Assembly: GCA_016195325.1 (NCBI GenBank)
Contig: JACPZX010000033.1
Location: 1 to 32,327, forward strand
Direction: 5' to 3'
Length of the DNA stretch: 32,327 nt
Source: Acidobacteriota bacterium
Lineage (GTDB): Bacteria; Acidobacteriota; Polarisedimenticolia; JACPZX01
The notes under the pieces are model-generated. The model did no database searches, was not told the origin of the DNA, and saw only the letters and a list, made by a program, of their open reading frames with translations. Below are positions 9,884-18,055 of the stretch, in pieces; positions within the stretch are counted from its first letter, which is position 1; every line of letters starts with the position of its first letter. The position numbers and the translations under genes were made by a program.

Positions 9884-9979
9884 GCTCGGGGTGGTCGCGG
9901 CGGGGGCGGCGGGTCGAGGGGCCTGGGCGCCGCACGCGGCGGTGGCGGCCGCGGCGAGGGCGGCCCAGATCCGGGCGCG
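9884..9979 (-). other. In-frame lipoprotein-like leader upstream of the annotated sulfatase start
   Basis: Continuing the sulfatase frame upstream of the GTG gives RARIWAALAAAATAACGAQ and then a Pro/Ala-rich spacer before the catalytic domain. This has the shape of a short lipoprotein signal with a TAAC lipobox. The frame is closed by TGA at 9982-9980 and contains no ATG, GTG or TTG between that stop and 9883. A GTG at 9983-9981 lies in another frame. Either a rare start such as ATC (in the RARIW segment) is used, or a one-base error or real frameshift separates the leader from its start. Confidence 0.5.
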
Positions 9980-10071
9980 TCACTACCGCCGTGGGCGGTG
10001 CAGATCAACGCTCCGTGGATGGGGCACGCTCGTGTCGGGTATATTTCGGAGTCCGATCGAGGGGGCAAACG

Positions 10072-10076
10072 GGAGG
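10072..10076 (+). promoter_or_regulatory. Ribosome binding site GGAGG
   Basis: GGAGG ends 7 bases before the ATG at 10084. It fixes that ATG as the start and excludes the longer upstream reading frame. Confidence 0.75.
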
Positions 10077-10083
10077 CACTGAC

Positions 10084-10617
10084 ATGCAGGCTCTGAGTCT
10101 TAGTCTGGTGCTCGTGGCCGGGTTGCTCACGATTCAGAGAATGATGCTGCGAGGGCAGTGGAAGAGTGCTCGACTCAAGATGCAGGCGTACCGGTTTCAC
10201 GCGATCAGGGACACTCTGCAGCTGTACGCCGTGGAGGGCCTGATCGACCAGGCGTCCGATACCTACGGCTTCGTCATGGGCCTCGCCAACCTCTCCATCA
10301 GGAACGCCGGCAGCATGAAGTTCAGTGCGCTCGTGACGACCGCGGCCGAGCTGGGAAAGACCGTGGAGCAGAAGGTCACGCTCTTCGACGACATCAGACG
10401 CCACGACGAGAAAGTCCGCCGGCTCACGGGTGAGTGCTTCACGTCGTTCGGTCGGCTGCTCATCACCCATGACCCGGTTGTCAGGCTGGTCGTGGCTTCG
10501 CGCGTCAGAGTCTCCGACAGAATTGCCGAAGCGCTTGCCGGTCACTCGACGCGAGCGACGGCTGTCCGCGCGGCTCGCAAGTACATCGGCTGGGGACGCG
10601 ACCTGGCCACGGCCTGA
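10084..10617 (+). CDS. Small membrane-anchored protein of unknown function
   Basis: A 177-residue protein. The N-terminus is hydrophobic (MQALSLSLVLVAGLLTIQRMM), either one membrane anchor or an uncleaved signal, and is followed by basic residues (RGQWKSARLKMQAYR). The remainder is predicted helical, soluble and rich in Arg/Lys, with no recognisable motif. The start is set by a GGAGG site 7 bases upstream and a clean anchor right after the ATG. G+C is visibly lower than in the sulfatase gene on the left. A TATATT at 10040-10045 could be a -10 element, but no matching -35 hexamer is visible. The gene is divergent from the sulfatase and convergent with the transglutaminase-like gene. I do not recognise a family and assign no function. 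Confidence 0.72.
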   Translation: MQALSLSLVLVAGLLTIQRMMLRGQWKSARLKMQAYRFHAIRDTLQLYAVEGLIDQASDTYGFVMGLANLSIRNAGSMKFSALVTTAAELGKTVEQKVTLFDDIRRHDEKVRRLTGECFTSFGRLLITHDPVVRLVVASRVRVSDRIAEALAGHSTRATAVRAARKYIGWGRDLATA

Positions 10618-10666
10618 CCGCCTCGTGCTTGCGGGCGAAGGAAGTTCGGCTGACACGGCGCCCAGA

Positions 10667-11668
10667 TCAATGGCCGGCGCCGAGCAACTTCAAGTTTTCC
10701 CGCGCCTCTTTCTGGCCCGGATCGATGCGCATGGCCTCCTCGAAGTCCCTGCGCGCGGCCTCCGGATTTCCGAGCTTGAGGTTCGAGAGTCCCCGGTTGT
10801 TGAACGCCTGGGCGTCGAGGGGGTGGAGCTCGATGGCCTTGGTGAGGTCGGCCTTCGCCTCCTCGAGGTCGCCGGCTTTCAGGTGCTCGAGGCCTCGGTT
10901 GTAGTAGGCGGCCTCGAGATCGGGGTAGAGTTCCAGCGCGGCGTCGAAATCCTCGAGGGCGTCCTCTCTGCGTCCCTCGCGTGAGGCGATGGCGCCTCGG
11001 TTGCTGAGGAAGTGGGCGATGACGGCGCGCCTCGGGAGCGGGCGCATGAAGAGGCCGCGGTCGATCGAGGAGTCCGCGATCTTGTGGCGCCGGCGGTACT
11101 CGGCGTCCTCGACGGTTCGTCCTTGCTCCAGCGTCTCGATGTTGATGATCCCCTCGGGCCCCTCGTACCTGACGAAGAGGTGGACCGGCGTCGCGGCGGC
11201 GTGGACCTCGAGGCCGAGGCGTTCTGCGATGGCCAGGTAGAGGATGACGAGGGTGACGCAGGTGCCTCGTTTGTCCTTGAGAAGCTGGGGGATGGAGAGG
11301 CTGTTGGGGTCCGCGAGGGACATCGTGCCGTGGAAGGCTGCCTTCGCGAAGAGCTCTTCATTGATGGCGTCGATCATCTGGCGCGGCGTCGCGTCGCGCG
11401 GGAGCGCGACTGTCACTCGTCCCGCAAGCTCGTCGATTCGGCGTAGAGTTTCTCGTCGGTCTCGTCGGTTGGGTGCGTCGGGTGCGAGGCGGAGGGCCGC
11501 CTCGGCGAGGTCGGAGGATTCGCCCCGGCGCTCCACCCAGGAGACCGTGGATCGTGGTAAAGGGCCTCGGGGAGTCGCGGCGGCTGGGACGAACGAGCCG
11601 ATCGCGCCGGCCAGGATAACCGTCCAGAGCAAGTAGAATGTCCGGTTCCGGACAATTTCTCTCTTCAT
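10667..11668 (-). CDS. Secreted transglutaminase-like (SirB1-type) protein with TPR repeats
   Basis: 333 residues. The ATG at 11668 opens a Sec signal peptide (MKREIVRNR, hydrophobic FYLLWTVILAGAIGSFV, cleavage near residue 32). AGGGAG 11-16 bases upstream supports this start over the longer frame that would run into the RHS promoter. Residues about 90-185 resemble the SirB1/transglutaminase-like cysteine-protease fold: LSIPQLLKDKRGTCVTL contains Cys137, PVHLFVRYEG contains His163, and INIE supplies Asn176/Glu178 where the third polar residue is expected. Three TPR units follow at about 215-249, 250-283 and 284-317, each with the G-D/E-A-F/Y spacing. Family members are often found with TPRs, but their substrate is generally unknown. 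Location should be periplasmic. It is divergent from the RHS gene. Confidence 0.85.
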   Translation of the reverse strand: MKREIVRNRTFYLLWTVILAGAIGSFVPAAATPRGPLPRSTVSWVERRGESSDLAEAALRLAPDAPNRRDRRETLRRIDELAGRVTVALPRDATPRQMIDAINEELFAKAAFHGTMSLADPNSLSIPQLLKDKRGTCVTLVILYLAIAERLGLEVHAAATPVHLFVRYEGPEGIINIETLEQGRTVEDAEYRRRHKIADSSIDRGLFMRPLPRRAVIAHFLSNRGAIASREGRREDALEDFDAALELYPDLEAAYYNRGLEHLKAGDLEEAKADLTKAIELHPLDAQAFNNRGLSNLKLGNPEAARRDFEEAMRIDPGQKEARENLKLLGAGH

Positions 11669-11701
11669 GGAGTCCGGTGCTCCCTGCAGATCGAATATTT
11701 G

Positions 11702-11731
11702 TTGACAGGCGCGACGCAGTAGGCGTATAAA
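11702..11731 (+). promoter_or_regulatory. Sigma-70-like promoter for the RHS gene
   Basis: TTGACA at 11702-11707 and TATAAA at 11726-11731 are separated by 18 bases. This is an excellent match to a housekeeping promoter and stands out in high-GC DNA. Transcription would begin near 11738, leaving a leader of about 90 bases before the RHS ATG at 11828. Confidence 0.65.
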
Positions 11732-11814
11732 GGGCGCGACATCCTGCCACGGGGCGCCGACGCCCACGCCACGCCTCGGAAAATCAGAATAGCAGCCGGA
11801 GAAGTGCTTCAGAC

Positions 11815-11820
11815 GGAGGA
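11815..11820 (+). promoter_or_regulatory. Ribosome binding site GGAGGA
   Basis: GGAGGA ends 7 bases before the ATG at 11828. It selects this ATG over the in-frame GTG at 11804, which would put the site inside the coding region. Confidence 0.75.
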
Positions 11821-11827
11821 CTTCACG

Positions 11828-14800
11828 ATGCTCTCCCTGCCCCGCATTCACGATCGAACCGGTTCCAGGCAGACAACCGCAAGTCTTCCAGTTGGGCTAG
11901 CTCTCGCGCTTTTCCTCACCATAGGCGGTGGCCCGGCGCAGGGTGCCCAGGAGATGTACGACGATACTGGCTTACCCGCCAATCACGAATTCAGCGTCCA
12001 GGGGTTCGACACCGTCGATCTGTTGAACGGTAATCTCCATTTTGAACAAGTCCTCTTCTCCGCTCGCATCGGCTCCGGATTTCAGTACGAACTCAAGCTC
12101 GCCTACAACAGCTCGGTCTGGAATTGGTATGCGCCCGATGCCGACATGCGTGTCGGGAGCAAGTCCTCGGTCGGTGTAGGGTTTCGACTTCACATGGGAC
12201 GCATCTACGACATTCTTGATACCGGCGGTCACAAGACTTGGTTCTATGAAGACCCTGCAGGGACGCCTCATGAGCTAAAGCGGGGAAGCGGGATTGACCT
12301 GGTGTACTACTACTCGCAGGATTCGACGTTTATTCGTGCCCAGCCGGCGCTTAACCCGGCGGACGGCTGGACACTGTGGACGCCAGATGGAACACGGTAT
12401 GAACTTGCTCATGAAGTGACCGTGGGCAGCTCATACCTACCAAACTGGCACGGCTGGTATACCACCACGATCCACTCGCCAGTGAATCCAAGCGTCAATA
12501 CGGTCACAGTCACCTACGATCCAAGCTTCGAAGCCTGTATCCTCAAGATCGAGGATAGCGAACACCGCGTCATCAATTTCTCCAACTCTGGTAGTGTGGG
12601 GCAGTTCTCGATTCCCGGCGGGTACACTCAGTCGGTGACCGTCCCTGCGTTTGGAGCAGGACAGCAAGCGGCGTTCTCATTCGGCTACCAAGTTGCCGAC
12701 CACATTCGATTCCCGGCCTCAGCAGTTCCAATCGAGGCCAACGAACTGATGCTCACGAGTCTGTCTATGCCTGATCCGAACTACGCACTCTCCTTCGCGT
12801 ATGAAGATCCAAACTTCTTCTTCGGAATCCCCTCACCGGACGGTCCTGTCAGAAAGGTCGTGCTGAAACTGGGTAGCGGCACTTCCACGACAACGCCGGC
12901 GATCTATTATGACTACGATGTCTTCACCGGGAATTCAAGAGCCCACCAACAGCTCTCGATCAAGACTGTTCAATCCACCGAGGGTCCCTCGTACACCTGG
13001 ACGTATTCCCGGACGGCTCACGTGGGCAACACAGACTTCAACCATCCGGTTCGAACGGACGTTATGGACCCCTATGGAAATGCGACGCGGTATGACTTCT
13101 ACGGATTGGGTGGCAATCTCTTCGATCCGCACTGGGGTTACCCGCCTGGTTGGCTCTACAGCGTAGACTTCTACCACGGCTCGGTGGCAGATGGAGAGAT
13201 CGTAAGGCATCTGCAACGCGTTCCGACGAGAACCTTCGCTAACGGCATCTTTGGGCCTCCGAACGATCCGTTGTTCGGAGACCTTGTCACGTTGTCCTCC
13301 CAGACGATTACCTATGTAGACGATGCCAACACTACGGTGGGAATTTGGTGTAGCGAGTGGGTGGGACCGTATTGCAATTCCCTTACCGAGTCCAATGCCG
13401 GTCCGGTCAGGGGGTACACGTCAGACTACTCTGTTCCCTCCGCAGGGACTGTGAGGCGGGCGAACTGGGTGTGGAACACGTTCACGACGAAAAAGACGTA
13501 CGTGTGGAGCTCAACCGCGCTGGTAACGCCCCTTCCTCCAGGAGCGGGCGACCTGGCCGACCCGACTTGGATGTTGACGAATGAAACGGAGCTCAGCTTC
13601 TCCGACGACGGGCGGCTGCAGTGGAAACGAGATCAAATTGCTCCAGGTCTCGACTCGGCTACCGGAGACGTCAAGACAAGCATCACCTACAACTCGGGCA
13701 CCGGTGACCCAAACTCCGTAACGGTGGAAGATCCTGGCGACCCCGCTTCCGTTCGGACGCAAGTGTACGCGTACAGCCAGGGCCACGTCGTCAGCGCGCA
13801 GTCCGTGGGGATGCCGTGGAAGAGTCTCGACGTCGACAGAGATGTCAATACGGGACTCGTAGCCGTGTCGAGGGACCTAAATGGAGCAGCGACGGTGGTT
13901 AGTTACGACAAAATGGGCCGAGTGACCAGAGTTGCCCCACCTGGCCCGGAACTCGCGACGTCCTTGTCGTATGCATCCGGACTGCAGACGTTTACGAGTC
14001 GCGGCGATCCAGGCGGCGTGGACTACATCTACAACAGCGCAGTCTTCGACTCACTGGGTCGATTCGTAGCGGAGGAACGGCCGGATCAAGACGGCGCGAC
14101 GCTGAGGAGAACAGTTGCATACCTGGGCCCAGAAGAACGAGTCTCAGTCAGTTCCAAATGGTTCTCAGTCGGAGACGCGAACGCCGCTCCGGTAACAAGC
14201 GTCTTCTATTCGATACCTGGCTCCACCGCTCCCCCAGATCCATTCGGAAGGGCTGTTCGCGTGGTCCAAGCCGACGGGGCAGTGACGAATTACAGCCACA
14301 CTGGGCTGACAGAGAGAGTGTCAACCGCTGGGGTGAACGGAGATCCGAATCAAGTCGCCGAGACTCTCTATGAGGATGACGCATTGGGGAGATTGGCTCG
14401 GGTCACTCCGCCCCCTCCAGCGGCGTCGACCGTCTATTCCTATGACGAAAGCGATCGGCTGACGCGTGTGGCCATGATGGATCCGAACGGGGTGGCATAC
14501 CAGTCGAGGAGGCGCACCTACGATGCGCTGGGGCGTCTCATAGACGTTGTTGAACCGGAGACCGGGGAACATCAGTACCTCAAGTACGATGTGCTGGGTC
14601 ACGTGCTAATGGAGCTTCGACAGAGCGACAGCACTCAAGTGTCACACACTTACGACTCAGCAGGTAGACTACTTCAAACGCGGCTCGTTTGCGCCGATCC
14701 TAACTCTGGGTTGCTGAACCAGCGGGTGTACGACCAGTATGGCCCCGTCCTGTTTGGCAAGTCGTACGGCCACTTGACGACGGAGTACTCCTATCCCGAG

Positions 14801-17485
14801 TCGTGTACCGGTAAGAACGAGTCCTCGCCGGCGATCCTCAAGCGAACCTATAACTACTCAGGGCTCAACGGACGCCTGAAGATGGAGAATCTGTACTTGG
14901 CCGAGTGGGATCCCAACACGAAGATTTCGACGACGTACGACTGGGATGCTCTCGGGCGGGTCCAGAACGTGACTTATCCTGCGGAGACTGGGGCCACGCG
15001 GGTCGTTACAAGGACTAAGAACACGTTTACACACGGAAGACTGAAGTCGGTCGACTCCCCCACCCGGGCGCCCGTGTTGAACAATCTGTTCTGGTCACCT
15101 TCCGGAGCCTTGGTGTCCATGACAGCCGGGAACTGGGTCGCGACAACGTTCGAGCCAGATAGCATGGGGAGACCGGGACGAATCAAGGTCCAAGCCGGCG
15201 GCGCCTCATACTTTGACACAGGGCAGTACTTGTACGATGGCGTCGGCAACCTGCACCAGACATTGAAGAATGGGGTCGCGACGGATACCTATACACACGA
15301 TCTCGCCGGCAGACTTGTGGATGCAGCGCTGACTGGAAATGGGTATGGCGCAACGGTGTTCTCCAGGCACTATGGATATGACCCGCTGGGCAACATGACG
15401 CGAGTCGATCAGCCTGAGCTGACGCCGAGCTACAAGACCTTCACTGTCGATCCCGCCACAAATCACATCAACTCGATGAGCACGGATCCTGAGGTCACCT
15501 ACCTGACCGGCAACCTCACGAATGAAGAGGACATGACGTACGGTTGGGACCGCCGCGGACGTCTCGCGAGCGCCATGCGAGGCGCGCAGATGACGGGAAC
15601 GTACGTGTACGATGCCCACGGTCTGCGGATCCAAAAAGAGGATCAGCTCGCTCACCGGAAGACCTACTACCTTCGTGACCACGGCGGGCGGCTTCTCACT
15701 GAATACGCCAGGCCTTCTGACTCCACCCTGCCACCCCAGTGGAGCAAGGACTATCTGTACGCTGGCGCGGACCTCGTGGCCGTCGTTCAGAATGTGCAAC
15801 CGCTGGAGCCCGCCGGGATCACCTCAACCGCAACGGCTTCGACGGTTCATCTTGCGTGGACCAGCAACACCGAGCCGGACCTGTTTGGTTACAACGTGTA
15901 TCGTTCGACCGCATCTGGCTCAGGCTACCAGAGGCTCAACGATACGTCCGGGACCATTCACGCGACATCGTTCGATGACAACCAACCCCTTGTCTCTTCC
16001 GGTGTGGGTCTCCCCGCCTACTACGTGATAACCGCAATTGATACCGCAGGGGCCGAGAGCCGGTACTCTACGCCGCGACTGATCACCGCTGGTGACATGA
16101 CACAGCCTTCGGCTCCGACAGGCCTCACCGGACAGCCAGAAGATGGTGGGGCGAATCTGAGTTGGAGCGCAAACTCCGAGCAGGATATCGCCGGGTACGA
16201 CCTTTACATCAGTGCGACATCGACGGATTCTGGAGGCGCATTCCAGAAGATCAATTCGATCCCCATCAGCGCGCTCTCCTACGAGAAGACCGGACTGGCT
16301 CCTGGAGGAACCTACTACTTCAAGCTCAAGGCAATGGACACGGCGGGGAATCCATCGAGCTACTCAGGGGAAGTGTGGGTAACGACTCACGATCCCAACG
16401 CTCCTCCGGGAAGCGGTGGAGGCTCCGGAGGTTGCGACCCGCATTGCATGCCTGGAATAGGCGCTCTTTCGATCGATGGTCTACCTGAGGGAGTTCCGTC
16501 GGAGAGTCGATACATCGGGACCGGTGGTGCGCAGGATTGGGTGATCTACTACGTCCACACTGACCACCTGGGCTCTGTGAGGGCGATGACTGACTTGAAC
16601 GGCCAACTCGTTATGCGTGAGAACTACTTCCCCTTCGGCAAGGAAATGCCAGATCTCAGCGGGACAGATCTGTCGAAGAGCTTTACGGGTCACGAGAGGG
16701 ATGCCGAATCGGGGCTCTACTACATGCTCGCTAGATACTACAGCCCCGACATTGGACGGTTCCTGTCGCCAGATCCATGGAAGGCAACGCGTCCGGCAGA
16801 TACGCAAGCGTGGAACGAGTATTCCTACGTGAGCAACAGTCCGATGTCGCACACCGATCCATATGGATTGTTTTCACTTAGGCGATTTGTAGGACAAGTG
16901 CTCAACATCCAGAGACGTGCCGCTGGTTTATACATGAGTTATGCGATTAGCAACGCCCTGATGTATGGGTGGAATTCACCGCAAGTCTATCCCGCCCTAA
17001 TCGAAGGGTTGAGCGACCCAGACTGCCAGCCCCCGTCATGCACCTATTACAAGGTGACCCCCCACCAGCCGGCCGTCGACGCGATCGTAGACGTTACGCT
17101 CTCGTTTTGGGTAAACGCCGTGACGTTTGGAAGGGGCTCCAAAGGCTTGAACCTGTTGGGAAGGCTGGGAGCCCAGGAGGGCAAGGTAGCTCTAGAGGCC
17201 GCAGGCACTGCGGCACGTATTCGTGAGGCAGAGGTCGCGGAGCAATTGCTCGCGAAGACCGATGCATTTCATCGAGCCCCAACGTTCCTCGTTGATGAGA
17301 TCGCAGAGCAAGGTACAGTGTTCGACATCGTCGGTGAGGACGGCGTTGCGAGAACGCTAGTACAATTGCCGGCAGAGGTGAACGGAATTGGAGGTCGTGT
17401 AGAATGGCTTGTAGGACCCAATGGGTTGGAGCACCAGGTGTTCGTGGAAGGCGGTACGATAAACGGGATTCCCAACGTTCCATGA
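11828..17485 (+). CDS. Secreted RHS/YD-repeat protein with fibronectin type III domains and variable C-terminal toxin-like tip
   Basis: 1885 residues. The signal peptide has hydrophobic core LPVGLALALFLTIGG, cleaved near AQGAQ. The N-terminal half is beta-rich, followed by YD repeats (YDxxGR units such as YDKMGRVTRV, YDESDRLTRV, YDALGRLIDV, YDSAGRLLQT) over about 13.6-15.7 kb. Two fibronectin type III domains lie at about 15.80-16.08 and 16.10-16.39 kb. The RHS core follows: DHLGSVRAMTD, ENYFPFGKE, LYYMLARYYSPDIGRFLSPDP, ending at DPYGL (16855-16869), the usual boundary between cage and tip. The remaining 205 residues are a distinct tip ending FVEGGTINGIPNVP. RHS shells enclose a C-terminal toxin, and Sec export without PAAR or VgrG argues against type VI delivery. 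G+C is much lower than the flanks. The stop overlaps the next start. The tip's activity is not recognised. Confidence 0.93.
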   Translation: MLSLPRIHDRTGSRQTTASLPVGLALALFLTIGGGPAQGAQEMYDDTGLPANHEFSVQGFDTVDLLNGNLHFEQVLFSARIGSGFQYELKLAYNSSVWNWYAPDADMRVGSKSSVGVGFRLHMGRIYDILDTGGHKTWFYEDPAGTPHELKRGSGIDLVYYYSQDSTFIRAQPALNPADGWTLWTPDGTRYELAHEVTVGSSYLPNWHGWYTTTIHSPVNPSVNTVTVTYDPSFEACILKIEDSEHRVINFSNSGSVGQFSIPGGYTQSVTVPAFGAGQQAAFSFGYQVADHIRFPASAVPIEANELMLTSLSMPDPNYALSFAYEDPNFFFGIPSPDGPVRKVVLKLGSGTSTTTPAIYYDYDVFTGNSRAHQQLSIKTVQSTEGPSYTWTYSRTAHVGNTDFNHPVRTDVMDPYGNATRYDFYGLGGNLFDPHWGYPPGWLYSVDFYHGSVADGEIVRHLQRVPTRTFANGIFGPPNDPLFGDLVTLSSQTITYVDDANTTVGIWCSEWVGPYCNSLTESNAGPVRGYTSDYSVPSAGTVRRANWVWNTFTTKKTYVWSSTALVTPLPPGAGDLADPTWMLTNETELSFSDDGRLQWKRDQIAPGLDSATGDVKTSITYNSGTGDPNSVTVEDPGDPASVRTQVYAYSQGHVVSAQSVGMPWKSLDVDRDVNTGLVAVSRDLNGAATVVSYDKMGRVTRVAPPGPELATSLSYASGLQTFTSRGDPGGVDYIYNSAVFDSLGRFVAEERPDQDGATLRRTVAYLGPEERVSVSSKWFSVGDANAAPVTSVFYSIPGSTAPPDPFGRAVRVVQADGAVTNYSHTGLTERVSTAGVNGDPNQVAETLYEDDALGRLARVTPPPPAASTVYSYDESDRLTRVAMMDPNGVAYQSRRRTYDALGRLIDVVEPETGEHQYLKYDVLGHVLMELRQSDSTQVSHTYDSAGRLLQTRLVCADPNSGLLNQRVYDQYGPVLFGKSYGHLTTEYSYPESCTGKNESSPAILKRTYNYSGLNGRLKMENLYLAEWDPNTKISTTYDWDALGRVQNVTYPAETGATRVVTRTKNTFTHGRLKSVDSPTRAPVLNNLFWSPSGALVSMTAGNWVATTFEPDSMGRPGRIKVQAGGASYFDTGQYLYDGVGNLHQTLKNGVATDTYTHDLAGRLVDAALTGNGYGATVFSRHYGYDPLGNMTRVDQPELTPSYKTFTVDPATNHINSMSTDPEVTYLTGNLTNEEDMTYGWDRRGRLASAMRGAQMTGTYVYDAHGLRIQKEDQLAHRKTYYLRDHGGRLLTEYARPSDSTLPPQWSKDYLYAGADLVAVVQNVQPLEPAGITSTATASTVHLAWTSNTEPDLFGYNVYRSTASGSGYQRLNDTSGTIHATSFDDNQPLVSSGVGLPAYYVITAIDTAGAESRYSTPRLITAGDMTQPSAPTGLTGQPEDGGANLSWSANSEQDIAGYDLYISATSTDSGGAFQKINSIPISALSYEKTGLAPGGTYYFKLKAMDTAGNPSSYSGEVWVTTHDPNAPPGSGGGSGGCDPHCMPGIGALSIDGLPEGVPSESRYIGTGGAQDWVIYYVHTDHLGSVRAMTDLNGQLVMRENYFPFGKEMPDLSGTDLSKSFTGHERDAESGLYYMLARYYSPDIGRFLSPDPWKATRPADTQAWNEYSYVSNSPMSHTDPYGLFSLRRFVGQVLNIQRRAAGLYMSYAISNALMYGWNSPQVYPALIEGLSDPDCQPPSCTYYKVTPHQPAVDAIVDVTLSFWVNAVTFGRGSKGLNLLGRLGAQEGKVALEAAGTAARIREAEVAEQLLAKTDAFHRAPTFLVDEIAEQGTVFDIVGEDGVARTLVQLPAEVNGIGGRVEWLVGPNGLEHQVFVEGGTINGIPNVP

Positions 17486-17997
17486 TCGAGAAACGTCAGA
17501 TGACACAGATTCCCTTGCTCTTCCTAAAGAATCAATTCCCTATGCGAGCCTCAGAGTTGGCGTTTGGCCTTTCTCATGGATGGATCAACGCCCACGACGT
17601 TGTCGATGCGCTCGCGTGGTGGTGGGGAAAGGGCTCTCGACTCGATGATCGAGAGGTCGAGATTGCGAGTCTGCTTCCCGACGAGATGTGGAAGACAGAG
17701 CACCTGTTGCCAAGTGCGGCAGCGGCGCAGGCCGTCTCGGAGGAGGCAGTTCGAGCCCTGTGGACATACCTGTTGTTGGCGTGGCTCCTCGAGAGCCAGA
17801 TCTTGCTGGAAGATCCCCTAGCCGAGGTTGAGAGAGTCTACTGTGATCTCGGTCATCCAGCGGAGATGCAGGAGTTGATCAGATACATGCCCGCGGTAGG
17901 GGAACGACCTGTCGGAGAACAGGGGTTGCTCGAACGTTGGAGACGGTACGTGGAAAGACGGCGATCGGAACTTGCCAGAGATCGAGCTGCTTTGTAG
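17482..17997 (+). CDS. DUF2247-like protein, probable immunity protein for the RHS tip
   Basis: 171 residues, soluble and mostly helical. The ATG at 17482 overlaps the RHS stop (ATGA), so the pair is translationally coupled. A second ATG at 17500 is possible. The N-terminal part has the shape FPMRASELAFGLSHGWINAHDVVDALAWW. The C-terminal half carries LWTYLLLAWLLES, then EDPLAEVERVYCDLGHPAEM and LIRYMP. I recall this pattern (DPLE-VEeIYaDF-YPeEi-FvRYMP) as the signature of DUF2247; the match is from memory, not a search. Its placement directly behind a toxin-bearing RHS gene is the usual position of an immunity gene. It should bind the tip in the cytoplasm and neutralise it. G+C is low like that of the RHS gene, so the two probably moved together. 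Confidence 0.85.
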   Translation: MIEKRQMTQIPLLFLKNQFPMRASELAFGLSHGWINAHDVVDALAWWWGKGSRLDDREVEIASLLPDEMWKTEHLLPSAAAAQAVSEEAVRALWTYLLLAWLLESQILLEDPLAEVERVYCDLGHPAEMQELIRYMPAVGERPVGEQGLLERWRRYVERRRSELARDRAAL

Positions 17998-18055
17998 CGT
18001 CAAGAAAGAGGCTCGTTCAGTCGATTAGATGTCGGACACGCTTGGGGTCGAAACC

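Noticed and set aside
11639-11654. Near-perfect palindrome with TGTCCGG/CCGGACA arms and a 2-base centre, close to the RHS promoter.
   Set aside because: It lies inside the first codons of the minus-strand transglutaminase-like gene, 48 bases upstream of the promoter. It could be an operator, but a single short copy is not enough to claim one.
11828-17485. RHS protein as a type VI secretion effector.
   Set aside because: The protein has a Sec signal peptide, no PAAR domain is visible, and no VgrG, Hcp or adaptor gene lies in the window.
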